Positions 25,387 through 37,810 of a stretch of 64,000 nucleotides of DNA are shown one piece after another. Source of the stretch: Metallyticus violacea (Eukaryota; Arthropoda; Insecta; Mantodea; Metallyticidae); the NCBI GenBank assembly GCA_030762175.1, contig CM060834.1, forward strand, positions 63,407,501 to 63,471,500, read 5' to 3'. How positions within the stretch are numbered: the first letter of the stretch is position 1; each line of letters opens with the position of its first letter. Both the position numbers and the translations under genes were made by a program. The notes under the pieces are model-generated. The model saw nothing but the letters and a program-made list of their open reading frames with translations, did not search any database and was not told the DNA's origin.

Positions 25387-26300
25387 CTTTTTTTCCGTTC
25401 TTATTCGAGATAACTGGTTCTCTTTCATTATACTAGTTTGATAGCCTCAGAAAAGCATATTATGCGCAAAGAATCTGGAAAAGAAAAAAAATTTTTTTCG
25501 AATATTGGAAACTTCATTAGAATCACTTTTTTTCCGTTCTTATTCGAGATAACTGGTTCTCTTTCATTATACTAGTTTGATAGCCTCAGAAAAGCATATT
25601 ATGCGCAAAGAATCTCGAAAAGAAAAAGATTTTTTTCGAAGTTTGCAAACTTCCTTAGAATCACTTTTTTCCGTTCTTATTCGAGATAACTGGTTCTCTT
25701 TCATTATACTAGTTTGAAAGCCTCAGAATAGCATATTATGCGCAAAGAATCTCGAAAAGAAAAAAATTTTTTTTCGAAGTTTGGAAACTACATTAGAATC
25801 ACTTTTTTTCCGTTCTTATTCGAGATAACTGGTTCTCTTTCATTATACTAGTTTGATAGTTGTAGAAAAGGATATTATGCGCAAAGAATCTCGAAAAGAA
25901 AAAAAATTTTTTTCGAAGTTTGGAAACTACATTAGAATCACTTTTTTTCCGTTCTTATTCGAGATAACTGGTTCTCTTTCATTATACTAGTTTGATAGAT
26001 GTAGAAAAGCATATTATGCGCAAAGAATCTGGAAAAGAAAAAAAAAGTTTTTCAAAATTTTGAAACTTCATTAGAATCATTTTTTTTCCATTCTTATTCT
26101 ATTTAACTGGTTCTCCTTCATTATACTAGTTTGATAGCTGTAGAAAAGCATATTATGCGCAAAGAATATCGAAAAGAAAAAAAATTATTTTCGAAGTTTG
26201 GAAACTTCATTAGAATCACTTTTTTTCCGTTCTTATTCGAGATAACTGGTTCTCTTTCATTATACTAGTTTGATAGCCTCAGAAAAGCATATTATGCGCA
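23761..26300 (+). repeat. Alpha block 8 (last long alpha block)
   Basis: Copies alpha block 6 at an offset of 6,614 bp up to about 25386, then restarts part of the same series. Perfect palindromes lie at 24669-24684 and 25638-25653. The last epsilon monomer lies near 26,050. Beyond about 26,300 the array changes to the zone 2 composition. Confidence 0.8.
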
Positions 26301-27905
26301 AAGAATCTCGATAGGAAAAAAATTTTTTTACGAAGTTTGGAAACGTCGTTTGAATCACTTTTTCCGTTCTTATTTGAGATTACTGCTTCTCTTTCATTAT
26401 AGTAGTTTGATAGCCTCAGAAAAGCATATTATGCTCAAAGAATCTCGAAAAGAAAAAAAATTTTTTTCGAAGTTTGGAAACGTCGTTTGAATCACTTTTT
26501 TCCGTTCTTATTTGAGATTACTGGTTCTCTTTCATTATAGTAGAATGATAGCCTCAGAAAAGCATATTATGCACAAAGAATATCGAAAAGAAAAAAAATT
26601 TTTTTGGAAGTTTGGAAACTTCGTTAGAATCACTTTTATTCCGTTCTTATTTGAGATAACTGGTTCTCTTTCATTATACTAGTTTGATAGCCTCAGGAAA
26701 GCATATTATGCACAAAGAATCTCGAAAAGAAAAAAATTTTTTTTCGAAGTTTGGAAACTTTGTTTGAATGACTTTTTTTCCGTTCTTATTTGAATTAACT
26801 GGTTCTCTTTCATTATACTAGTTTGATAGCCTCAGTAAAACATATTATGCGCAAAGAATATGGAAAAGAAAAAAAATTTTTTTCGAAGTTTGGAAACTTC
26901 GTTAGAATCACTTTTTTCCCGTTCTTATGTGAGATAACTGGTTCTCTTTCCTTATACTAGTTTGATAACCTCAGAAAAGGATATTATGCGCAAAGAATCT
27001 CGAAAAGAAAAAAGTTTTTTTTCGAAGTTTGGAAACTTCGTTTGAATCACTTTTTTTTCCGTTCTTATTTGAGATAACTTGTTCTCTTTCATTATATTAG
27101 TTTGATAGCGTCAGTAAAGCATATTATGCGCTAAGAATCTGGAAAAGAAAAAAAAATTTTTTCGAAGTTTGGAAACTTCTTTAGAATCACTTTTTTCCGT
27201 TCTTATTTGAGATAACTGGTTCTCTTTCATTATACTAGTTTGATAGCCTCAGTAAAGCATATTATGCGCAAAGAATCTCGAAAAGAAAAAAAAAATTTTT
27301 CGAAGTTTGGAAACGTCGTTTGAATCACTTTTTCCGTTCTTATTTGAGATTACTGGTTCTCTTTCATTATAGTAATTTGATAGCCTCAGAAAAGCATATT
27401 ATGCGCAAAGAATCTCGAAAAGAAAAAAGTTTTTTTTCGAAGTTTGGAAACTTCTTTAGAATCACTTTTTTTCCGTTCTTATTTGAGATAACTGGTTCTC
27501 TTTCAATATACTAGTTTGATAGCCCCAGAAAATCATATTATGCGCAAAGAATCTGGAAAAGAACAAAAATTATTTTCGAAGTTTGGAAACTTCGTTAGAA
27601 TCACTTTTTTTCCGTTCTTAATTGAGATAACTGGTTCTCTTTCATTATACTAGTTTGATAGCTGTAGAAAAGGATATTATGCGCAAAGAATCTCGAAAAG
27701 AAAAAAAAAATTTTTTCGAAGTTTGGAAACTTCATTAGAATAACTTTTTTTCCGTTCTTATTCGAGATAACTGGTTCTCTTTCATTATACTAGTTTGATA
27801 GCCTCAGAAAAGCATATTATTCGCAAAGAATCTCGAAAAGAAAAAAATTTTTTTCGAAGTTTGGAAACTATTTTAGAATCACTTTTTTTCCGTTCTTATT
27901 CGAGA
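26240..27905 (+). repeat. Duplicated segment, partner of 30118-31783 and 44712-46377
   Basis: Offset 3,878 bp (28 monomers) to the second copy and 18,472 bp to the third. Shared private variants are TTTTTTTACGAAG, TCAATATACTAG, GAACAAAAATTATTTTC and CTTAATTGAG. The copies separate at about 27,905, where copy 1 and the third copy continue with CATATGATGC monomers while copy 2 continues differently. Confidence 0.8.
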
Positions 27906-30117
27906 TAACTGGTTCTCTTTCATTATACTAGTTTGATATCCTCAGTAAAGCATATGATGCGCAAAGAATCTCGAAAAAAAAAAAAATTTTTTCGAAGTTT
28001 GGAAACTTCCTTAGAATCACTTTTTTTCCGTTCTTATTTGAGATAACTGGTTCTCTTTCATTATACTAGTTTGATAGCCTCAGTAAAGCATATTATGCGC
28101 AAAGAATCTGGAAAAGAAAATAAATTTTTTTCGAAGTTTTGAAACTTCGTTAGAATCACTTTTTTTCCGTTCTTATTTGAGATAACTGGTTCTCTTTCAT
28201 TATACTAGTTTGATAGCCTCAGTAAAGCATATTATGCGCAAAGAATCTCGAAAAGAAAAAAAATTTTTTTCGAAGTTTGGAAACGTCGTTTGAATCACTT
28301 TTTTCCGTTCTTATTTGAGATTACTGCTTCTCTTTCATTATAGTAGTTTGATAGCCTCAAAAAAGCATATTATGCTCAAAGAATCTCGAAAAGAAAAAAA
28401 ATTTTTTTCGAAGTTTGGAAACGTCGTTTGAATCACTTTTTTCCGTTCTTATTTGAGATTACTGGTTCTCTTTCATTATAGTAGAATGATAGCCTCAGAA
28501 AAGCATATTATGCACAAAGAATATCGAAAAGAAAAAAAATTTTTTTGGAAGTTTGGAAACTTCGTTAGAATCACTTTTATTCCGTTCTTATTTGAGATAA
28601 CTGGTTCTCTTTCATTATACTAGTTTGATAGCCTCAGAAAAGCATATTATGCGCAAAGAATCTCGAAAAGAAAAAAAGTTTTTTTTCGAAGTTTGGAAAC
28701 TTCGTTTGAATCACTTTTTTTCCGTTCTTATTTGAGATAACTGGTTCTCTTTCATTATACTAGTTTGATAGCCTCAGCAAAGCATATTATGCACAAAGAA
28801 TCTCCAAAAGAAAAAAGTTTTTTTTCGAAGTTTGGAAACTTCGTTTGAATCACTTTTTTTCCGTTCTTATTTGAGATAACTGGTTCTCTTTCATTATACT
28901 AGTTTGATAGCCTCAGTAAAGCATATTATGCGCAAAGAATTTGAAAAGAAAAAAATTTTTTTTCGAAGTTTGGAAACTTCATTAGAATCACTTTTTTCCG
29001 TTCTTATTCGAGATAACTGGTTCTCTTTCATTATACTAGTTTGATAGCTGTAAAAAAGGATATTATGCGCAAAGAATCTCGAAAAGAAAAAAAAAATTTT
29101 TCGAAGTTTGGAAACTTCATTAGAATAACTTTTTTTCCGTTCTTATTCGAGATAACTGGTTCTCTTTCATTATACTAGTTTGATAGCCTCAGAAAAGCAT
29201 ATTATGCGCAAAGAATCTCGAAAAGAAAAAATTTTTTTTCGAAATTTGGAAACTACATTAGAATCACTTTTTTTCCGTTCTTATTCGAGATAACTGGTTC
29301 GCTTTCATTATACTAATTTGATAGCCTCAGAAAAGCATATTATGCGCAAAGAATCTCGAAAAGAAAAAAAATTATTTTTGTAGTTTGGAAACTTCGTTAG
29401 AATCACTTTTTTTCCGTTCTTATTTGAGATAACTGGTTCTCTTTCATTATACTAGTTTGATAGCCTCAGTAAAGCATATGATGCGCAAGGAATCTCGAAA
29501 AGAAAAAAAATTTTTTTCGAAGTTTGGAAACTTCCTTAGAATCACTTTTTTTGTTCTTATTTGAGATAACTGGTTCTCTTTCATTATACTAGTTTGATAG
29601 TCTCAGTAAAGCATATTATGCGCAAAGAATCTGGAAAAGAAAAAAAATTTTTTTCGAAGTTTTGAAACTTCGTTAGAATCACTTTTTTTCCGTTCTTATT
29701 TGAGATAACTGGTTCTCTTTCATTATACTAGTTTGATAGCCTCAGTAAAGCATATTATGCGCAAAGAATCTCGAAAAGAAAAAAATTTTTTTTCGAAGTT
29801 TGGAAACGTCGTTTGAATCACTTTTTTCCGTTCTTATTTGAGATTACTGCTTCTCTTTCATTATAGTAGTTTGATAGCCTCAGAAAAGCATATTATGCTC
29901 AAAGAATCTCGAAAAGAAAAAAAATTTTTTTCGAAGTTTGGAAACGTCGTTTGAATCACTTTTTTCCTTTCTTATTTGAGATTACTGGTTCTCTTTCATT
30001 ATAGTAGAATGATAGCCTCAGAAAAGCATATTATGCACAAAGAATATCGAAAAGAAAAAAAAATTTTTTGGAAGTTTGGAAACTTCGTTAGAATCACTTT
30101 TATTCCGTTCTTATTTG

Positions 30118-31783
30118 AGATAACTGGTTCTCTTTCATTATACTAGTTTGATAGCCTCAGAAAAGCATATTATGCGCAAAGAATCTCGAAAAGAAAAAAA
30201 TTTTTTTACGAAGTTTGGAAACGTCGTTTGAATCACTTTTTCCGTTCTTATTTGAGATTACTGCTTCTCTTTCATTATAGTAGTTTGATAGCCTCAGAAA
30301 AGCATATTATGCTCAAAGAATCTCGAAAAGAAAAAAAATTTTTTTCGAAGTTTGGAAACGTCGTTTGAATCACTTTTTTCCGTTCTTATTTGAGATTACT
30401 GGTTCTCTTTCATTATAGTAGAATGATAGCCTCAGAAAAGCATATTATGCACAAAGAATATCGAAAAGAAAAAAAATTTTTTTGGAAGTTTGGAAACTTC
30501 GTTAGAATCACTTTTATTCCGTTCTTATTTGAGATAACTGGTTCTCTTTCATTATACTAGTTTGATAGCCTCAGGAAAGCATATTATGCACAAAGAATCT
30601 CGAAAAGAAAAAAATTTTTTTTCGAAGTTTGGAAACTTTGTTTGAATGACTTTTTTTCCGTTCTTATTTGAATTAACTGGTTCTCTTTCATTATACTAGT
30701 TTGATAGCCTCAGTAAAACATATTATGCGCAAAGAATATGGAAAAGAAAAAAAATTTTTTTCGAAGTTTGGAAACTTCGTTAGAATCACTTTTTTCCCGT
30801 TCTTATGTGAGATAACTGGTTCTCTTTCCTTATACTAGTTTGATAACCTCAGAAAAGGATATTATGCGCAAAGAATCTCGAAAAGAAAAAAGTTTTTTTT
30901 CGAAGTTTGGAAACTTCGTTTGAATCACTTTTTTTTCCGTTCTTATTTGAGATAACTGGTTCTCTTTCATTATATTAGTTTGATAGCGTCAGTAAAGCAT
31001 ATTATGCGCTAAGAATCTGGAAAAGAAAAAAAAAATTTTTCGAAGTTTGGAAACTTCGTTAGAATCACTTTTTTCCGTTCTTATTTGAGATAACTGGTTC
31101 TCTTTCATTATACTAGTTTGATAGCCTCAGTAAAGCATATTATGCGCAAAGAATCTCGAAAAGAAAAAAAAATTTTTTCGAAGTTTGGAAACGTCGTTTG
31201 AATCACTTTTTCCGTTCTTATTTGAGATTACTGGTTCTCTTTCATTATAGTAATTTGATAGCCTCAGAAAAGCATATTATGCGCAAAGAATCTCGAAAAG
31301 AAAAAAGTTTTTTTTCGAAGTTTAGAAACTTCTTTAGAATCACTTTTTTTCCGTTCTTATTTGAGATAACTGGTTCTCTTTCAATATACTAGTTTGATAG
31401 CCTCAGAAAATCATATTATGCGCAAAGAATCTGGAAAAGAACAAAAATTATTTTCGAAGTTTGGAAACTTCGTTAGAATCACTTTTTTTCCGTTCTTAAT
31501 TGAGATAACTGGTTCTCTTTCATTATACTAGTTTGATAGCTGTAGAAAAGGATATTATGCGCAAAGAATCTCGAAAAGAAAAAAAAAATTTTTTCGAAGT
31601 TTGGAAACTTCATTAGAATAACTTTTTTTCCGTTCTTATTCGAGATAACTGGTTCTCTTTCATTATACTAGTTTGATAGCCTCAGAAAAGCATATTATTC
31701 GCAAAGAATCTCGAAAAGAAAAAAATTTTTTTCGAAGTTTGGAAACTATTTTAGAATCACTTTTTTTCCGTTCTTATTCGAGA
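30118..31783 (+). repeat. Second copy of 26240-27905
   Basis: Same monomer series as 26240-27905 with isolated differences, for example TTTAGAAACTTC near 31,321 in place of TTTGGAAACTTC. Confidence 0.8.
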
Positions 31784-31931
31784 TAACTGGTTCGCTTTCA
31801 TTATACTATTTTGATAGCCTCAGAAAAGCATATTATGCGCAAAGAATCTCGAAAAGAAAAAAAAAATTTTTTGTAGTTTGGAAACTTCATTAGAATCACT
31901 TTTTTTCCGTTCTTATTTGAGATAACTGGTT

Positions 31932-32085
31932 CTCTTTCATTATACTAGTTTGATAGCCTCAGTAAAGCATATGATGCGCAAAGAATCTCGAAAAGAAAAA
32001 AAATTTTTCTAAGGAAAATTTTTTTCGAAGTTTTGAAACTTCGTTAGAATCACTTTTTTTCCGTTCTTATTTGAGATTACTGCTT
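31932..32085 (+). repeat. 154-bp long monomer with CTAAGG insertion
   Basis: The A/T tract is interrupted by TTCTAAGGAA, making the monomer 15 bp longer than normal. The left half has the CATATGATGC variant and the right half the GAAGTTTTGAAAC variant. Elsewhere these belong to two successive monomers. Confidence 0.88.
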
Positions 32086-32530
32086 CTCTTTCATTATAGT
32101 AGTTTGATAGCCTCAAAAAAGCATATTATGCTCAAAGAATCTCGAAAAGAAAAAAAATTTTTTTCGAAGTTTGGAAACGTCGTTTGAATCACTTTTTTCC
32201 GTTCTTATTTTAGATTACTGGTTCTCTTTCATTATAGTAGAATGATAGCCTCAGAAAAGCATATTATGCACAAAGAATATCGAAAAGAAAAAAAATTTTT
32301 TTGGAGGTTTGGAAACTTCGTTAGAATCACTTTTATTCCGTTCTTATTTGAGATAACTGGTTCTCTTTCATTATACTAGTTTGATAGCCTCAGAAAAGCA
32401 TATTATGCGCAAAGAATCTCGAAAAGAAAAAAAGTTTTTTTTCGAAGTTTGGAAACTTCGTTTGAATCACTTTTTTTCCTTTCTTATTTGAGATAACTGG
32501 TTCTCTTTCATTATACTAGTTTGACAGCCT

Positions 32531-35500
32531 CAGCAAAGCATATTATGCACAAAGAATCTCGAAAAGAAAAAAGTTTTATTTCGAAGTTTGGAAACTTCGT
32601 TTGAATCACTTTTTTTCCGTTCTTATTTGAGATAACTGGTTCTCTTTCATTATACTAGTTTGATAGCCTCAGTAAAGCATATTATGCGCAAAGAATTTGA
32701 AAAGAAAAAAATTTTTTTTCGAAGTTTGGAAACTTCATTAGAATCACTTTTTTCCGTTCTTATTCGAGATAACTGGTTCTCTTTCATTATACTAGTTTGA
32801 TAGCTGTAAAAAAGGATATTATGCGCAAAGAATCTCGAAAAGAAAAAAAAAAATTTTTCGAAGTTTGGAAACTTCATTAGAATAACTTTTTTTCCGTTCT
32901 TATTCGAGATAACTGGTTCTCTTTCATTATACTAGTTTGATAGCCTCAGAAAAGCATATTATGCGCAAAGAATCTCGAAAAGAAAAAATTTTTTTTCGAA
33001 ATTTGGAAACTACATTAGAATCACTTTTTTTTCGTTCTTATTCGAGATAACTGGTTCGCTTTCATTATATTAATTTGATAGCCTCAGAAAAGCATATTAT
33101 GCGCAAAGAATCTCGAAAAGAAAAAAAATTTTTTTTGTAGTTTGGAAACTTCGTTAGAATCACTTTTTTTCCGTTCTTATTTGAGATAACTGGTTCTCTT
33201 TCATTATACTAGTTTGATAGCCTCAGTAAAGCATATGATGCGCAAAGAATCTCGAAAAGAAAAAAAATTTTTTTCGAAGTTTGGAAACGTCGTTTGAATC
33301 ACTTTTTTCGTTCTTATTTGAGATTACTGCTTCTCTTTCATTATAGTAGTTTGATAGCCTCAGAAAAGCATATTATGCTCAAAGAATCTCGAAAAGAAAA
33401 AAAATTTTTTTCGAAGTTTGGAAACGTCGTTTGAATCACTTTTTTCCGTTCTTATTTGAGATTACTGGTTCTCTTTCATTATAGTAGAATGATAGCCTCA
33501 GAAAAGCATATTATGCACAAAGAATATCGAAAAGAAAAAAAAATTTTTTGGAAGTTTGGAAACTTCGTTAGAATCACTTTTATTCCGTTCTTATTTGAGA
33601 TAACTGGTTCTCTTTCATTATACTAGTTTGATAGCCTCAGAAAGGCATATTATGCGCAAAGAATCTCGAAAAGAAAAAAAATTTTTTTCGAAGTTTGGAA
33701 ACGTCGTTTGAATCACTTTTTCCGTTCTTATTTGAGATTACTGCTTCTCTTTCATTATAGTAATTTGATAGCCTCAGAAAAGCATATTATGCGCAAAGAA
33801 TCTCGAAAAGAAAAAAAAATTTTTTTGTAGTTTGGAAACTTCGTTAGAATCACTTTTTTTCCGTTCTTATTTGAGATAACTGGTTCTCTTTCATTATACT
33901 AGTTTGATAGCCTCAGTAAAGCATATGATGCGCAAAGAATCTCGAAAAGAAAAAAAATTTTTCTAAGGAAAATTTTTTTCGAAGTTTTGAAACTTCGTTA
34001 GAATCACTTTTTTTCCGTTCTTATTTGAGATAACTGGTTCTCTTTCATTATACTAGTTTGATAGCCTCAGTAAAGCATATTATGCACAAAGAATCTCGAA
34101 AAGAAAAAAATTTTTTTTCGAAGTTTGGAAACGTCGTTTGAATCACTTTTTTCCGTTCTTATTTGAGATTACTGCTTCTCTTTCATTATAGTAGTTTGAT
34201 AGCCTCAAAAAAGCATATTATGCTCAAAGAATCTCGAAAAGAAAAAAATTTTTTTTCGAAGTTTGGAAACGTCGTTTGAATCACTTTTTTCCGTTCTTAT
34301 TTGAGATTACTGGTTCTCTTTCATTATAGTAGAATGATAGCCTCAGAAAAGCATATTATCCACAAAGAATATCGAAAAGAAAAAAAATTTTTTTGGAAGT
34401 TTGGAAACTTCGTTAGAATCACATTTATTCCGTTCTTATTTGAGATAACTGGTTCTCTTTCATTATACTGGTTTGATGGCCTCAGAAAAGCATATTATGC
34501 GCAAAGAATCTCGAAAAGAAAAAAAGTTTTTTTTCGAAGTTTGGAAACTTCGTTTGAATCACTTTTTTTCCGTTCTTATTTGAGATAACTGGTTCTCTTT
34601 CATTATACTAGTTTGATAGCCTCAGCAAAGCATATTATGCACAAAGAATCTCCAAAAGAAAAAAGTTTTTTTTCGAAGTTTGGAAACTTCGTTAGAATCA
34701 CTTTTTTCCGTTCTTATTTGAGATAACTGGTTCTCTTTCATTATACTAGTTTGATAGCCTCAGTAAAGCATATTATGCGCAAAGAATCTGGAAAAGAAAA
34801 AAGTTTTTTTTCGAAGTTTGGAAACTTCTTTAGAATCACTTTTTTTCCGTTCTTATTTGAGATAACTGGTTCTCTTTCATTATACTAGTTTGATAGCCTC
34901 AGAAAAGTATATTATGCGCAAAGAATCTGGAAAAGAAAAAAAATTTTTTTCGAAGTTTGGAAACTTCGTTATAATCACTTTTTTTCCGTTCTTATTTGAG
35001 ATAACTGGTTCTCTTTCATTATACTAGTTTGATAGCCTCAGTAAAGCATATTATGCGCAAAGAATCTCGAAAAGAAAAAAGTATTTTTTCGAAGTTTGGA
35101 AAATTCTTTTGAATCACTTTTTACCGTTCTTATTTGAGATAACTGGTTCTCTTTCATTATACTAGTTTGATAGCCTCAGTAAATCATATTATGCGCAAAG
35201 AATTTGAAAAGAAAAAAATTTTTTTTCGAAGTTTGGAAACTTCATTAGAATCACTTTTTTCCGTTCTTATTCGAGATAACTGGTTCTCTTTCATTATACT
35301 AGTTTGATAGCTGTAGAAAAGGATATTATGCGCAAGGAATCTCGAAAAGGAAAACAAAAATTTTTTCGAAGTTTGGAAACTTCATTAGAATAACTTTTTT
35401 TCCGTTCTTATTCGAGATAACTGGTTCTCTTTCATTATACTAGTTTGATAGCCTCAGAAAAGCATATTATTCGCAAAGAATCTCGAAAAGAAAAAAATTT

Positions 35501-37810
35501 TTTTCGAAGTTTGGAAACTATTTTAGAATCACTTTTTTTCCGTTCTTATTCGAGATAACTGGTTCGCTTTCATTATACTAATTTGATAGCCTCAGAAAAG
35601 CATATTATGCGCAAAGAATCTCGAAAAGAAAAAAAAATTTTTTTGTAGTTTGGAAACTTCGTTAGAATCACTTTTTTTCCGTTCTTATTTGAGATAACTT
35701 GTTCTCTTTCATTATACTAGTTTGATAGCCTCAGTAAAGCATATGATGCGCAAAGAATCTCGAAAAGAAAAAAAATTTTTTTCGAAGTTTGGAAACTTCC
35801 TTAGAATCACTTTTTTTCCGTTCTTATTTGAGATAACTGGTTCTCTTTCATTATACTAGTTTGATAGCCTCAGTAAAGCATATTATGCGCAAAGAATCTG
35901 GAAAAGAAAAAAAATTTTTTTCGAAGTTTTGAAACTTCGTTAGAATCACTTTTTTTCCGTTCTTATTTGAGATAACTGGTTCTCTTTCATTATACTAGTT
36001 TGATAGCCTCAGTAAAGCATATTATGCGCAAAGAATCTCGAAAAGAAAAAAATTTTTTTTCGAAGTTTGGAAACGTCGTTTGAATCACTTTTTTCCGTTC
36101 TTATTTGAGATAACTGGTTCTCTTTCATTATACTAGTTTGATAGCCTCAAAAAAGCATATTATGCTCAAAGAATCTCGAAAAGAAAAAAAAATTTTTTCG
36201 AAGTTTGGAAACGTCGTTTGAATCACTTTTTTCCATTCTTATTTGAGATTACTGGTTCTCTTTCATTATAGTAGAATGATAGCCTCAGAAAAGCATATTA
36301 TGCACAAAGAATATCGAAAAAAAAAAAATTTTTTTGGAAGTTTGGAAACTTCGTTAGAATCACTTTTATTCCGTTCTTATTTGAGATAACTGGTTCTCTT
36401 TCATTATACTAGTTTGATAGCCTCAGAAAAGCATATTATGCGCAAAGAATCTCGAAAAGAAAAAAAGTTTTTTTTCGAAGTTTGGAAACTTCGTTTGAAT
36501 CACTTTTTTTCCGTTCTTATTTGAGATAACTGGTTCTCTTTCATTATACTAGTTTGATAGCCTCAGCAAAGCATATTATGCACAAAGAATCTCCAAAAGA
36601 AAAAAGTTTTTTTTCGAAGTTTGGAAACTTCGTTTGAATCACTTTTTTTCCGTTCTTATTTGAGATAACTGGTTCTCTTACATTATACTAGTTTGATAGC
36701 CTCAGTAAAGCATATTATGCGCAAAGAATTTGAAAAGAAAAAAATTTTTTTTCGAAGTTTGGAAACTTCATTAGAATCACTTTTTTCCGTTCTTATTCGA
36801 GATAACTGGTTCTCTTTCATTATACTAGTTGGATAGCTGTAAAAAAGGATATTATGCGCAAAGAATCTCGAAAAGAAAAAAAAAAATTTTCGAAGTTTGG
36901 AAACTTCATTAGAATAACTTTTTTTCCGTTCTTTTTCGAGATAACTGGTTCTCTTTCATTATACTAGTTTGATAGCCTCAGAAAAGCATATTATGCGCAA
37001 AGAATCTCGAAAAGAAAAAATTTTTTTTCGAAATTTGGAAACTACATTAGAATCACTTTTTTTCCGTTCTTATTCGAGATAACTGGTTCGCTTTCATTAT
37101 ACTAATTTGATAGCCTCAGAAAAGCATATTATGCGCAAAGAATCTCGAAAAGAAAAAAAATTTTTTTTGTAGTTTGGAAACTTCGTTAGAATCACTTTTT
37201 TTCCGTTCTTATTTGAGATAACTGGTTCTCTTTCATTATACTAGTTTGATAGCCTCAGAAAAGCATATTATTCGCAAAGAATCTCGAAAAGAAAAAATTT
37301 TTTTTCGAAGTTTGGAAACTATTTTAGAATCACTTTTTTTCCGTTCTTATTCGAGATAACTGGTTCGCTTTCATTATACTAATTTGATAGCCTCAGAAAA
37401 GCATATTATGCGCAAAGAATCTCGAAAAGAAAAAAAAAATTTTTTGTAGTTTGGAAACATCGTTAGAATCACTTTTTTTCCGTTCTTATTTGAGATAACT
37501 GGTTCTCTTTCATTATACTAGTTTGATAGCCTCAGTAAAGCATATGATGCGCAAAGAATCTCGAAAAGAAAAAAAATTTTTTTCGAAGTTTGGAAACTTC
37601 CTTAGAATCACTTTTTTTCCGTTCTTATTTGAGATAACTGGTTCTCTTTCATTATACTAGTTTGATAGCCTCAGTAAAGCATATTATGCGCAAAGAATCT
37701 GGAAAAGAAAAAAAATTTTTTTCGAAGTTTTGAAACTTCGTTAGAATCACTTTTTTTCCGTTCTTATTTGAGATAACTGGTTCTCTTTCATTATACTAGT
37801 TTGATAGCCT
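32531..37810 (+). repeat. 5.28-kb higher-order unit, copy A
   Basis: Thirty-eight monomers repeated directly at 37811. Both copies start with a GCCTCAGCAAAG monomer containing AAGTTTTATTTCG. The offset is 5,280 bp up to about 34,550. This copy then has one extra monomer (about 34,551-34,690, with AATCTCCAAAAG), after which the offset is 5,141-5,144 bp. Confidence 0.85.
33886..34039 (+). repeat. 154-bp long monomer with CTAAGG insertion
   Basis: Same insertion, length and left/right variant combination as 31932-32085. Located in copy A of the 5.28-kb unit. Confidence 0.88.

Noticed and set aside
32004..32020. Small mobile-element insertion as the source of the 15-bp CTAAGG insert
   Set aside because: The insert is too short, has no flanking direct repeat, and its core matches the reverse complement of the neighbouring monomer segment, which explains it better.
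34301..34588. Longest open reading frame (95 codons), with similar frames at 14114-14395, 16886-17167, 23500-23781, 59583-59858 and 62077-62352
   Set aside because: These frames are made of repeating satellite monomers read through when a stop codon is lost by mutation. They recur at the duplication offsets, have no recognisable domain, and repeat the same low-complexity Phe/Lys/Ser-rich peptide.
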